NCBI GenBank assembly: GCA_001899805.1
Contig: MKWP01000002.1
Span: forward strand, 1-64,000
Length of the DNA: 64,000 nucleotides
Source of the DNA: Lysobacterales bacterium 66-474
GTDB taxonomy: Bacteria; Pseudomonadota; Gammaproteobacteria; Xanthomonadales; Rhodanobacteraceae
Direction of reading: 5' to 3'
Shown: piece by piece, positions 29,583 through 37,974 of the stretch
Numbering within the stretch: the first letter of the stretch is position 1
Layout of the letters: each line of letters opens with the position of its first letter
Translations under genes and position numbers: made by a program
Notes under the pieces: model-generated
The model's database searches: none
What the model was told of the DNA's origin: nothing
Seen by the model: only the letters and a program-made list of their open reading frames with translations

Positions 29583-30458
29583 GTGAAAGTTGCGATCCTG
29601 TCCCGCAATTCGCGCTTGTATTCCACGACGCGGCTGGTTGCGGCGGCGCGCGCGCGCGGGCATCGCGTGCGGGTGCTCGATCCGCTGCGTTGCTACATGC
29701 GGATCGCCCGCGACGGGTTCAGCGTGCACTACGGCGGGCGTGCCCTGAAAGGGGTGGACGCGGTCATTCCGCGGATCGGCGCGTCGGTGACCTTCTACGG
29801 CACCGCGGTACTGCGCCAGTTCGAGATGATGGGCGTATACACGCCAAATCCGTCCGAGGCGGTGCTGCGCGCGCGTGACAAGTTGCGCAGCCTGCAGATC
29901 CTCGCGCGGCACGGCATCGACCTGCCGGTCACCGTGTTCGGCGACAACCCCGACGACACTTCGGACCTGCTCAACATGCTGGGTGCGCCGCCGCACGTGA
30001 TCAAGCTCAACGAAGGCGCGCAGGGCTCGGGCGTGGTGCTGGCGGAAAAACCCGCGGCGTCGCAAAGCGTGATCGAAGCCTTCCGCGGCCTGTACGCCAA
30101 CTTCCTGGTCCAGGAATTCGTGCGCGAAGCGAACGGCCGCGACGTCCGCTGCTTCGTGGTGGGCGATCGGGTGGTCGCGGCGATGCAGCGTGCGGCGATG
30201 GACGGCGACTTCCGCGCCAACCTGCATCGCGGCGGCACCGGCAGCGCGGTCAGGTTGTCGGCGGCGGAACGGCGCATTGCATTGCGCGCGGCCGAGGTAC
30301 TGGGGCTCGGCATCGCCGGGGTCGACCTGCTGCGTTCGGAGCGCGGCCCGCTGGTGCTGGAAGTCAATGCCTCGCCGGGTCTGGAGGGGATCGAAGCCGT
30401 GTCCGGCGTGGACGTGGCGGAAGCGGTGATCCGGCATGTCGAGACCATGCTGGCTTGA
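29583..30458 (+). CDS. rimK: RimK-type ribosomal protein S6 glutamate ligase
   Basis: A 291-aa ATP-grasp ligase. Visible features are the N-terminal [19 protein letters not shown] segment, [11 protein letters not shown], the ATP-site lysine segment [33 protein letters not shown], and the metal/ATP residues in [16 protein letters not shown]-type sequence near the C-terminus. RimK adds glutamates to the C-terminus of ribosomal protein S6. The start is GTG at 29583. It follows tRNA-Gly and repeat copy B, so its promoter or leader may lie within the repeat. Confidence 0.93.
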   Translation: MKVAILSRNSRLYSTTRLVAAARARGHRVRVLDPLRCYMRIARDGFSVHYGGRALKGVDAVIPRIGASVTFYGTAVLRQFEMMGVYTPNPSEAVLRARDKLRSLQILARHGIDLPVTVFGDNPDDTSDLLNMLGAPPHVIKLNEGAQGSGVVLAEKPAASQSVIEAFRGLYANFLVQEFVREANGRDVRCFVVGDRVVAAMQRAAMDGDFRANLHRGGTGSAVRLSAAERRIALRAAEVLGLGIAGVDLLRSERGPLVLEVNASPGLEGIEAVSGVDVAEAVIRHVETMLA

Positions 30459-30487
30459 GCCGGCGCCGGTTGGTTCCCTGGTGGTTT

Positions 30488-30548
30488 GTCAACGATTCAT
30501 TTAGTACGAAATAAATCGTTGACAAGTGTGCATGCCTGTGCTTAGGAT
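30488..30548 (+). promoter_or_regulatory. 36-bp palindromic operator with overlapping promoter
   Basis: GTCAACGATT (30488-30497) and AATCGTTGAC (30514-30523) are the perfect outer arms of a 36-bp dyad. Over 18-base half-sites, 16 positions are complementary. The centre is unusually AT-rich for this DNA. TTGACA at 30519-30524 is a perfect -35 inside the right arm, and TAGGAT at 30543-30548 is a fair -10 at 18-bp spacing. A repressor bound to the dyad would block the -35. The promoter points to the small secreted protein gene and possibly the BlaI/BlaR1 pair after it. Confidence 0.7.
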
Positions 30549-30612
30549 GCAAGCCGGCCCGCAGCCGTTGTGGCCGATGCGGACAAACCCGACAGCTATG
30601 GAGTAGGGGATC

Positions 30613-31167
30613 ATGAAGCAATCGATTCGAGCCATTCTTGTGTTCGGCATTGGCGCCTTGGCATTGCAAGGATACGCGCAAGCACAAGAGGCGCAGTCCG
30701 CCGCTGCACCGACTGCAACCGCACCGGCGGCTGCAACCATTCCCCAGGAGAACGGCAAGCCGGTGGTCAAGGCCGACAGCAAGGAGAACTTCGAAGCCAT
30801 CGTTGCGGCGATCCACCAGCAGATGCAGCCTGGTGGCCGCTGGCAGTACATCGACAACAGCGAGCGCACCACCATCGATGGCAGCTTTGCCGACATGGGC
30901 AAGCTGTACGACCAGTTCGGCAGCGTGGACAAGATGGATCAGGCCGGCAAGGTGCGGCTGCTTGCCGATCAAAGTACCGTCAATGCGATTCTTACCAAAA
31001 AGGATGGCGACAGATTGATCTGCCAGAGTGAGATTCCGGTTGGCTCGCATCTGCCGGTGAGGACCTGCAGAACCTACGCCCAGGTTCAGGCCGAACAGCG
31101 TGGGGCGCAGGAGATGATGCGGGAGAGGGCAGTTCGTGGCGGGGTTCAACAAAAGTCAGGCCATTGA
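30613..31167 (+). CDS. Small secreted protein of unknown function
   Basis: A 184-aa protein with a signal peptide (residues 1-24, ending GYAQAQ) and an Ala/Thr/Pro linker. A folded domain has two cysteines (LICQSEIPVGSHLPVRTCRTYAQ) that could form a disulfide. The C-x-x-E-x-x-x-GS-x-x-x-x-x-x-C pattern recurs, as far as I recall, in short secreted proteins of Xanthomonadales; no function is known. Base composition is less GC-rich than its neighbours. The final codons (VQQKSGH) and the stop lie inside a partial copy of the dispersed repeat, so the C-terminus is repeat-derived. A strong palindromic promoter lies upstream. Confidence 0.75.
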   Translation: MKQSIRAILVFGIGALALQGYAQAQEAQSAAAPTATAPAAATIPQENGKPVVKADSKENFEAIVAAIHQQMQPGGRWQYIDNSERTTIDGSFADMGKLYDQFGSVDKMDQAGKVRLLADQSTVNAILTKKDGDRLICQSEIPVGSHLPVRTCRTYAQVQAEQRGAQEMMRERAVRGGVQQKSGH

Positions 31168-31175
31168 TGGCCTGA
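31144..31175 (-). repeat. Partial inverted copy of the dispersed repeat with hairpin
   Basis: Read on the minus strand this gives ATGGCCTGACTTTTGTTGAA, close to the right end of copy A (CCATGGCCTGACTTCTCAC). TCAGGCCAT (31156-31164) and ATGGCCTGA (31167-31175) form a 9-bp hairpin. The TGA stop of the secreted-protein gene (31165-31167) begins in its 2-nt loop. Confidence 0.5.
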
Positions 31176-31258
31176 GGTGCTCCCGACGCTGCTTGTCGTT
31201 TGGTTTGTGAGATGCTGAGCAGCCGGATGATTCATCAGCCGCTTCCCGAAGGTCCACG

Positions 31259-31657
31259 ATGAAGCCTTCGCTGCATCATGTGTCGAGGCCCACCGAGGCC
31301 GAACTGGCAATCCTGCAGGTGCTGTGGGAACACGGCGCCTGCACGGTCCGCGACGTGCACGAAATCCTGCACGAACGTGACGGCACCGGCTACACGACCG
31401 CGTTGAAGCAGCTGCAGATCATGCACGACAAGGGCCTGGTCGAGCGCGACGAGTCGCAGCGCGCGCACGTTTATCGCGCCGTAGTCAGCAAGGAACGCAC
31501 CCAGAAGCGCTTCCTTGCGGACATGGTCAGGCGGCTGTTCGATGGTTCCCCGTCGCGACTGGTGTTGCAGGCGCTCGGTGATCACAAGGCCAGTCGCGAA
31601 GAGCTGCGGGAAATCCGTACGTTGCTGAACCGGCTCGACAAGGATGCCGACCGATGA
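31259..31657 (+). CDS. BlaI/MecI/CopY-family transcriptional repressor
   Basis: A 132-aa protein with an N-terminal winged helix (PTEAELAILQVLWEHGACTVRDVHEILHE, TGYTTALKQLQIMHDKGLVERDE) and a C-terminal dimerisation helix region. In this family the repressor is inactivated by proteolysis through a partner BlaR1-type metalloprotease, encoded next with a 4-nt overlap (ATGA). Possible targets are its own promoter and the palindrome at 30488, though that dyad does not resemble the classic TACA-x-TGTA BlaI operator. Confidence 0.9.
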   Translation: MKPSLHHVSRPTEAELAILQVLWEHGACTVRDVHEILHERDGTGYTTALKQLQIMHDKGLVERDESQRAHVYRAVVSKERTQKRFLADMVRRLFDGSPSRLVLQALGDHKASREELREIRTLLNRLDKDADR

Positions 31658-33330
31658 CTCCATTTGAATGGGGCGCGATCGTCGTGCAGGCGCTCGGCTG
31701 GAGCCTGGTGCATTTTGTCTGGCAGGCCGCGCTCATCGGGGTGGTTTATGCCGCGGCGCGCGTGCTGCTGCCGCGCGGGAATCCGCGTTATCTCGCGGCG
31801 ATGCTGGCGCTGGTCGCGCTGGCGGTGACCCCGGTGTGGACCGCCTGGCACGAAGTCGCGGTGCTCACGCAGACGGTCGATGTTGGCAACATGCTGGTGA
31901 CTGCGGCGGCAGCTTCGCCTGCACACGGATACGCGCCGACCGTCTGGCTCGCGCGGTTGGGTGTTGCGCTGCCCTGGTTGGTGCTGGTGTGGACCGTGGG
32001 CGTGGCATTCCTCGGGATCCGGGTCGTGCGCCAGTGGTTCGGGTTGCGCGCGATCGTGCGTGCGGCCGAAGCGTTGCCGGTGTGGCAGGACCGTGCGAAC
32101 GCGCTCGGCGAGCGGCTTGGTCTGCGACGTGCCGTTCGTGTGTTGGCCAGCGTGCGGATCGCGACGCCGACACTGGTCGGCTGGGCGCGGCCGGTGGTGG
32201 TGATGCCGCTGGCGATGCTGGCGCGGATGCCGGCCGAGCAGGTGGACTTGATCCTTGCGCACGAACTTGCCCACGTGCGTCGTTTCGACCATCTCGCCAA
32301 CCTGTTCCAGGTGGTGGTGGAAACCCTGTTCTTCTACCACCCGGTCGTGCACTGGATTTCCCGTGACGCGCGCAACGAGCGCGAATTGTGCTGCGACACC
32401 CTGGCGTTGCAGGGGAGTGGCGGCAGCCGTCGCGATTTCGTGGCGGCATTGGCTGGTCTGGAAGAATTTCGCGCGGGGCATGCCGACCTGGCCCTGGCGG
32501 CCAGCGGCGGCGTGCTGGTGGAACGCGCGTGGTTCATCGCCGGTGCGACTCCGAAGCGCCGCACCCACGCCGGCCTGGCCGTGGCCTTGTTCGTGTTGTT
32601 GGCTTCTGCGATCGTTTCGACGCTGGCGTGGCGCCAGAACGCGGAACACGAACGCATCGACGCCGTGCTTGCGGCCAACGCACAAGTCGTCTGGCGGCAA
32701 TTGCTTGCGGCAACCATCGTGCCGCCGCCAGTGCCTGCGTGGCGAACGATTCCCGCAACGCGGCCGGCGCTCGCCCCGCTGGCGTTTGCGCGTGAAACCA
32801 CGCCGCAGCCCGCGGCGACGCCTGCGCCCGTGGTGCCGGCACTGACGCGCATGCCGGCGCCGTCCGTCGCCAATCTCGTTCTTGCCCCCGCGCCCGTCGA
32901 TGCAGCGGTCGGGCAAATGCCTGCAACTGTCGATACGCTGCCCGGTCCCGCAACGACGGCTGCACCCCGGCCGGTTCGCAGTGTCGCGCCGGCGTATCCG
33001 CCGCAGGCGCTCTTGAATGGCGTGCAGGGGCAGGTCGAGATCGAGTTTTCGCTCGATGCGGCAGGCGTGCCGCAGGATCTTCGAGTGACGCGGTCGGCGG
33101 CTTCGGGCCTGTTCGACGCGGCGGCGCTGTCGGCGCTGACGCATTGGCGGTTCGCGCCACCTGCCGCGACCGGCAGCCGCTACCGGCAAACCTTCACGTT
33201 CCAGCTTGGCGGAACGCTCGACGGTGATGCTTCAGCCGCACAAGCCTGCCTCGTCAGGACCGGCACGCATATCTGCCGGCCCGTGCTCGAAGGCGCGACG
33301 GGTATCGCGACGCCGCACTTGGGCCACTGA
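31654..33330 (+). CDS. BlaR1-type M56 membrane peptidase with TonB C-terminal domain
   Basis: A 558-aa protein. Helices near residues 10-30, 42-60 and 95-125 precede a gluzincin domain with H203-E204-x-x-H207 (LAHELAHVRRFDH) and a downstream glutamate in RNERELCCD. A further helix at about 305-330 is followed by a Pro/Ala-rich periplasmic linker. A TonB C-terminal domain spans about residues 440-530 (RSVAPAYPPQALLNGVQGQV, ALTHWRFAPPA). It replaces the beta-lactam-binding penicillin-sensor domain of classical BlaR1, so the signal is unlikely to be a beta-lactam. It is translationally coupled to the repressor gene upstream. Confidence 0.88.
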   Translation: MTPFEWGAIVVQALGWSLVHFVWQAALIGVVYAAARVLLPRGNPRYLAAMLALVALAVTPVWTAWHEVAVLTQTVDVGNMLVTAAAASPAHGYAPTVWLARLGVALPWLVLVWTVGVAFLGIRVVRQWFGLRAIVRAAEALPVWQDRANALGERLGLRRAVRVLASVRIATPTLVGWARPVVVMPLAMLARMPAEQVDLILAHELAHVRRFDHLANLFQVVVETLFFYHPVVHWISRDARNERELCCDTLALQGSGGSRRDFVAALAGLEEFRAGHADLALAASGGVLVERAWFIAGATPKRRTHAGLAVALFVLLASAIVSTLAWRQNAEHERIDAVLAANAQVVWRQLLAATIVPPPVPAWRTIPATRPALAPLAFARETTPQPAATPAPVVPALTRMPAPSVANLVLAPAPVDAAVGQMPATVDTLPGPATTAAPRPVRSVAPAYPPQALLNGVQGQVEIEFSLDAAGVPQDLRVTRSAASGLFDAAALSALTHWRFAPPAATGSRYRQTFTFQLGGTLDGDASAAQACLVRTGTHICRPVLEGATGIATPHLGH

Positions 33331-33409
33331 CCGCACCCCGCGACATGCACGCCCGTTTCTCGCTAAGCTTGCGGCTTGGCGCCTGCGGGCGCACCTGCCG
33401 GAATTCGTC

Positions 33410-34096
33410 ATGCGCGTGTTGGTGATCGAGGACAACAACGACATCGCCACCAATATCGGCGATTACCTGGAAGACCGCGGACACGTGGTCGACTTCGCGG
33501 GCGACGGCGTGACCGGCCTGCATCTGGCGGTCGTCAACGAATTCGACGTGATCGTGCTGGATCTGACCCTGCCCGGCATGGACGGCATCGAGGTCTGCAA
33601 GAAGCTGCGCGGCGAGGCGCACAAGCACACCCCGGTGCTGATGCTGACCGCGCGCGACGCGCTCGAGCAGAAACTCACCGGCTTCGAGTCCGGCGCCGAC
33701 GACTACATGACCAAGCCGTTCGCGCTGCAGGAACTGGCCGCGCGGCTGGAGGTGCTGGCGCGCCGCGGCAAGGGCCCGCAGAGCCGGGTGCTGAAGATCG
33801 CCGACCTCACCTACAACCTCGACACGCTGGTGGTGGTCCGCGCGGGCCAGTCGATCCAGTTGAACCCGATCGGCCTGAAATTGCTGCAGGCGTTGATGGA
33901 GGCCAGTCCTTCGGTGGTCACGCGGCAGGACCTCGAGCAGAAAGTGTGGGGCGAGGAGCTGCCCGATTCCGATTCGCTGCGCGTGCACATCCACGGCCTG
34001 CGTGCGGCGATCGACAAACCCTTCGACAAGCCGCTGATCCACACCCGCCACGGCATCGGCTACCGCATGGTCGATCCGGATGCAGTCCCGGCGTAA
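33410..34096 (+). CDS. OmpR-family response regulator
   Basis: A 228-aa protein with receiver and winged-helix DNA-binding domains. It shows VLVIEDNND, phospho-acceptor Asp in VIVLDLTLPGMDG, Thr/Lys in MLTARD and DDYMTKPFALQEL, and a C-terminal domain ending LIHTRHGIGYRM. The start at 33410 is at the family N-terminus MRVLVIEDN; the frame is open upstream without coding character. It overlaps the kinase gene by 17 nt. The target signal is unknown. Confidence 0.93.
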   Translation: MRVLVIEDNNDIATNIGDYLEDRGHVVDFAGDGVTGLHLAVVNEFDVIVLDLTLPGMDGIEVCKKLRGEAHKHTPVLMLTARDALEQKLTGFESGADDYMTKPFALQELAARLEVLARRGKGPQSRVLKIADLTYNLDTLVVVRAGQSIQLNPIGLKLLQALMEASPSVVTRQDLEQKVWGEELPDSDSLRVHIHGLRAAIDKPFDKPLIHTRHGIGYRMVDPDAVPA

Positions 34097-35378
34097 GCTC
34101 CGCTTCCGGCTGATCGTCACCTTCACGCTGTTCGGCTTCTGCCTCAGCGCGCTGTTCGCCGCGGCCTCGCTGTACGTGCGCGCCAAGGTCGAGAACCAGT
34201 TGATCAACCAGAGCCTCGAGGCCGACGTCCAGCAGGCGCTGGAGAACAAGCACCAGCACCCCGACCAGCCGCTGCAATCGAAACTGGTCGAAGGCTGGTT
34301 GTGGAACGACCGCACCGTCTACCAGGCGCCGCTGGCATGGCAGGGCTTGCAGCCCGGCGTGTACGACATGCACGGCGGCGCCGACGGCAAGCCGGCACAT
34401 TACAAGCTTGCGGTCGCGCGCAAGTACGGGCTGGACGCCTTCCTGACCTACGACATCAGTCGCGAGGGACTCGGCAAGCGCCAACTCGTCACCGGGCTGG
34501 TCAGCGTGGTGGTGCTGTTCACGCTGCTCTCGCTGGCAGTCGGATACTGGTTGTCGCGGCGGGTGATGCGGCCGGTGACCGAACTCGCGCAGCGCTTGCG
34601 CGCGTTCCGCAGCGGCCGGCAACTGGAACCGCTGGCGCCGCATTTCGCCGAGGACGAAGTCGGCGAACTGGCGGCGGCGCTGGATGATTACGCGCAACGC
34701 CAGAGTGCGTTGATCGAACGCGACCGCGAGTTCAATGCCGACGTCAGCCACGAACTGCGCACGCCGCTGGCGGTGATCGCCAGCACCACCGAGTTGCTGG
34801 TGGCCACGCCCGACCTGCCGGAAAAATTGCACACGCGCCTGCAGCGGATCGAACGCGCGGTGCGGCAGGCCACCGAACTCACCCAGGCCCTGCTGTTGCT
34901 GTCGCGCGCGGAACGCTCGGGGCCGGTCGATGGCGAGACGACGGACGTCGCCAGGGTGGTCGACGAAGTCATCGATACCAACCGGCCCAACCTGGGCCGC
35001 AAGCCGATTGCGTTGCGCGCGGAGGTCGAAGCGGCGGTCACGGTGGAGGCGCCTTCCTCGGTGGTGGCGGTGGCGTTGGGCAACCTGATCGGCAATGCCT
35101 GCAAGTACACCCAGGAAGGCGAGATCGTGGTGCGGGTCCAGCCGGGTCGGGTGCGGGTCGAGGATACCGGTCCCGGCATCAGGGCCGAGAATGCCGAGCA
35201 TCTGTTCGAACGCGGCGTGCGCGGCGAGGGCGAGACGGTCAAGGGCGCGGGACTGGGTCTCGCGATCGTGCGCCGCTTGTGCGAACTCTACGGCTGGCGG
35301 GTGACGCTGGCGCCGCGTGCGGAACGCGGGGCGGTCGCGACGCTGGATTTCGGAACGGCCGGCGGTGGCGAAAACTGA
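34080..35378 (+). CDS. Sensor histidine kinase
   Basis: A 432-aa inner-membrane kinase. Helix 1 (about residues 10-32) and helix 2 (about 138-160) flank a periplasmic sensor of about 105 residues. A HAMP-like segment (RRVMRPVTELAQRLRAF) leads to the DHp phosphorylation box NADVSHELRTPLAVI and the ATPase domain (N box LGNLIGNACKYTQ, G1 VEDTGPGI, G2 GAGLGLAIVRRL). It partners the response regulator that overlaps its start. The sensor domain has no recognisable ligand motif. Confidence 0.93.
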   Translation: MQSRRKLRFRLIVTFTLFGFCLSALFAAASLYVRAKVENQLINQSLEADVQQALENKHQHPDQPLQSKLVEGWLWNDRTVYQAPLAWQGLQPGVYDMHGGADGKPAHYKLAVARKYGLDAFLTYDISREGLGKRQLVTGLVSVVVLFTLLSLAVGYWLSRRVMRPVTELAQRLRAFRSGRQLEPLAPHFAEDEVGELAAALDDYAQRQSALIERDREFNADVSHELRTPLAVIASTTELLVATPDLPEKLHTRLQRIERAVRQATELTQALLLLSRAERSGPVDGETTDVARVVDEVIDTNRPNLGRKPIALRAEVEAAVTVEAPSSVVAVALGNLIGNACKYTQEGEIVVRVQPGRVRVEDTGPGIRAENAEHLFERGVRGEGETVKGAGLGLAIVRRLCELYGWRVTLAPRAERGAVATLDFGTAGGGEN

Positions 35379-35570
35379 GGATGGTTTGGCCGATTGCGTC
35401 GCGGTTTGGGGCACCACCGCCGGCGTATACTCGGCCTCGTTCCGGTAGATCGCCCGGAGCGCGGGGAGCGTGGTCTTGCGGGGCGATCGGGTGTCGGGCA
35501 CAGTGATGCCGCCGGCCGGTAGTTGGCGCGGATATTGCAGCACTCGCAACATTGTCCTCGGAGGGGGTTC

Positions 35571-36608
35571 ATGGATATCGCCGAACTGCTGGCCTTTTCG
35601 GTCAAGAACAAGGCTTCGGACCTGCACCTTTCGGCCGGATTGCCGCCGATGATCCGCGTGGATGGCGACATCCGCCGCATCAACCTGCCGGCGCTCGAGC
35701 ACAAGCAGGTGCACGCGCTGGTGTACGACATCATGTCGGACAAGCAGCGCCGCGATTACGAGGAATTCCTGGAGGTCGACTTCTCGTTCGAGATTCCCGG
35801 GCTCGCGCGTTTCCGCGTCAACGCCTTCAACCAGAACCGCGGCGCGGGCGCAGTGTTCCGCACCATTCCGGCCGAGGTATGGACGCTGGAGGACCTCGGC
35901 ACGCCCAAGATCTTCAAGGACCTGATCGACCAGCCGCAGGGCCTGATCCTGGTCACCGGCCCGACCGGTTCGGGCAAGTCGACCACGCTGGCGGCGATGG
36001 TCGACCACGTCAACAAGAACCACTATGGACACATCCTCTCGATCGAGGACCCGATCGAGTTCGTGCACACCGCACAGAAGTGCGTGATCAACCAGCGCGA
36101 AGTGCACCGCGACACCCACGGCTTCAACGAGGCCTTGCGTTCGGCCCTGCGCGAAGACCCGGACTACATCCTGGTCGGCGAAATGCGCGACATCGAAACC
36201 ATCCGCCTGGCGTTGACCGCGGCCGAAACCGGGCACCTGGTGTTCGCGACCCTGCACACCAACTCGGCGGCCAAGACCATCGACCGCATCATCGACGTGT
36301 TCCCTGCCGGCGAAAAACCGATGGTGCGTTCGATGCTGTCGGAATCGTTGCGCGCGGTGATCACGCAAACCCTTTTGAAGAAGGTCGGCGGCGGGCGCGT
36401 GCCGGCGTGGGAGATCATGGTCGGCATCCCGGCGATCAGGAACCTGATCCGGGAGGACAAGGTCGCGCAGATGTATTCGGCGATCCAGACCGGCCAGCAG
36501 TTCGGCATGCAGACCATGGACCAGTGCCTGCAGGACCTGGTGCGGCGCGGCCTGATCACGCGCCAGGATGCACTGTCGCGCGCCAAGGTGAAAGAAACAT
36601 TCAAATAA
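35571..36608 (+). CDS. pilT: Type IV pilus retraction ATPase PilT
   Basis: A 345-aa cytoplasmic hexameric ATPase that powers pilus retraction. The N-terminal PAS-like domain (MDIAELLAFSVKNKASDLHLS) is followed by Walker A GPTGSGKST, the Asp box (ILSIEDPIEF), Walker B ILVGEMRD, the His box TLHTNSAAKTIDR and the AIRNLIRE motif required for retraction. The ATG at 35571 has a GGAGGGGG ribosome site upstream. pilU follows after 151 bp of hairpin-rich DNA. Confidence 0.97.
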   Translation: MDIAELLAFSVKNKASDLHLSAGLPPMIRVDGDIRRINLPALEHKQVHALVYDIMSDKQRRDYEEFLEVDFSFEIPGLARFRVNAFNQNRGAGAVFRTIPAEVWTLEDLGTPKIFKDLIDQPQGLILVTGPTGSGKSTTLAAMVDHVNKNHYGHILSIEDPIEFVHTAQKCVINQREVHRDTHGFNEALRSALREDPDYILVGEMRDIETIRLALTAAETGHLVFATLHTNSAAKTIDRIIDVFPAGEKPMVRSMLSESLRAVITQTLLKKVGGGRVPAWEIMVGIPAIRNLIREDKVAQMYSAIQTGQQFGMQTMDQCLQDLVRRGLITRQDALSRAKVKETFK

Positions 36609-36669
36609 CCATCATCGGTTGGATGGGCATCCTTCTTCGTACCCACACCGTCATGCCCCCACAACCCCC

Positions 36670-36720
36670 GTCGAACCCTCGTGCAACGAGGGTTCGACCG
36701 CCCCCTTGACTCAAGGGGGC
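36670..36720. repeat. Two tandem perfect hairpins between pilT and pilU
   Basis: Hairpin one: a 13-bp stem GTCGAACCCTCGT (36670-36682) / ACGAGGGTTCGAC (36686-36698) with a 3-nt loop. Hairpin two: a 10-bp stem GCCCCCTTGA (36700-36709) / TCAAGGGGGC (36711-36720). Neither has a U-tract. They could lower read-through so that pilU is made in smaller amounts, or protect the pilT 3' end. Confidence 0.7.
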
Positions 36721-36759
36721 TGAACGGCAGCAAGATCGCGAGTACGCGGGAGTCGAGCC

Positions 36760-37908
36760 ATGAGCACAGTCGATTTCAGTTCCTTCCTCAAACTGATGGT
36801 GCACAAGAAGGCGTCCGACCTGTTCATCACGGCTGGTGTCGCGCCGTCGATCAAGGTCAATGGGCGGATCGTGCCGATCACCCAGACACCGCTGAGCGCG
36901 CAGGAGTCGCGCGATCTCGTGCTCAACGTGATGAATCCCCTGCAGCGTGAGGAATTCGAAAAAACCCACGAGTGCCAGTTCGCGATCGGCGTCGCAGGGG
37001 TCGGCCGCTTCCGCGTGTCGTGCTTCTACCAGCGCAATTGCGTCGGCATGGTGTTGCGCCGCATCGAATCCAAGATCCCCACCATCGAGGAATTGAACCT
37101 GCTGCCGATCGTCAAGCAGCTGGCGATGACCAAGCGCGGCATCGTGATCTTCGTGGGCGCCACCGGTTCGGGCAAATCCACCTCGCTGGCCTCGATGATC
37201 GGCTATCGCAACCAGAATTCCACCGGGCACATCATTACCGTCGAGGATCCGATCGAGTACGTGCACAAGCACGAGGGCTGCATCATCACCCAGCGCGAAC
37301 TCGGCATCGATACCGACAGCTGGGAGAACGCGCTGAAGAACACCCTGCGCCAGGCGCCCGACGTGATCATGATCGGCGAGGTGCGCACCCGCGAAACCAT
37401 GGAGTACGCCATCCATTTTTCCGAGACCGGGCACCTGGTGTTGTGCACCTTGCACGCCAACAACGCCAACCAGGCGCTGGAGCGCATCATCCACTTCTTC
37501 CCAGAGGACGTGCGTGAACAGTTGTACATGGACCTGTCGCTGAACATGAAGGGCATCGTCGCGCAGCAGTTGATTCCGACCCCGGACGGCAAGGGCCGGC
37601 GCGTGGCGATGGAAGTGTTGCTGGGCACGCCATTGGTGCAGGATTACATCCGCAAGGGCGAGATCCACAAGATCAAGGACGTGATGAAGCAGTCCACCAA
37701 CCTCGGCATGTGCACCTTCGACCAGAACCTGGTCGAGCTTTACCACGCCGGCCACGTCAGCTACGAAGACGCGCTGCGCTACGCCGATTCGGCCAACGAG
37801 GTGCGGCTTGCGATCAAGCTTGCCCAGGGTGGCGACGCGCATTCGCTGTCGCAGGGGCTGGGCGACGTGGAATTGGTGGAGTCACGCGAAACCGGGCATC
37901 GACTTTGA
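36760..37908 (+). CDS. pilU: Type IV pilus PilT-dependent retraction ATPase PilU
   Basis: A 382-aa PilT paralogue. It shows MVHKKASDLFITAGVAPSI, Walker A GATGSGKSTS, Asp box IITVEDPIEY, Walker B IMIGEVRTRETM, His box CTLHANNANQALER and a PilU-type C-terminal extension (SQGLGDVELVESRETGHRL). PilU assists PilT when high retraction force is needed. A strong bidirectional terminator follows. Confidence 0.96.
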   Translation: MSTVDFSSFLKLMVHKKASDLFITAGVAPSIKVNGRIVPITQTPLSAQESRDLVLNVMNPLQREEFEKTHECQFAIGVAGVGRFRVSCFYQRNCVGMVLRRIESKIPTIEELNLLPIVKQLAMTKRGIVIFVGATGSGKSTSLASMIGYRNQNSTGHIITVEDPIEYVHKHEGCIITQRELGIDTDSWENALKNTLRQAPDVIMIGEVRTRETMEYAIHFSETGHLVLCTLHANNANQALERIIHFFPEDVREQLYMDLSLNMKGIVAQQLIPTPDGKGRRVAMEVLLGTPLVQDYIRKGEIHKIKDVMKQSTNLGMCTFDQNLVELYHAGHVSYEDALRYADSANEVRLAIKLAQGGDAHSLSQGLGDVELVESRETGHRL

Positions 37909-37927
37909 TCCCGCGGCAATGTCATCC

Positions 37928-37960
37928 ACAAAAAACCCGGCAGCCTGCCGGGTTTTTTGT
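37928..37960. terminator. Strong bidirectional intrinsic terminator
   Basis: ACAAAAAACCCGGCA...TGCCGGGTTTTTTGT forms a GC-rich stem flanked by an A-run and a T-run, so it works on both strands. It lies between convergent pilU and the lipoprotein gene, ending both transcription units. Confidence 0.93.
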
Positions 37961-37974
37961 GCGTGCCGATCGGC

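Noticed and set aside
30488-30523. Classical BlaI/MecI operator
   Set aside because: The dyad does not contain the TACA-x-TGTA core; it is reported only as a palindromic operator of unknown regulator.
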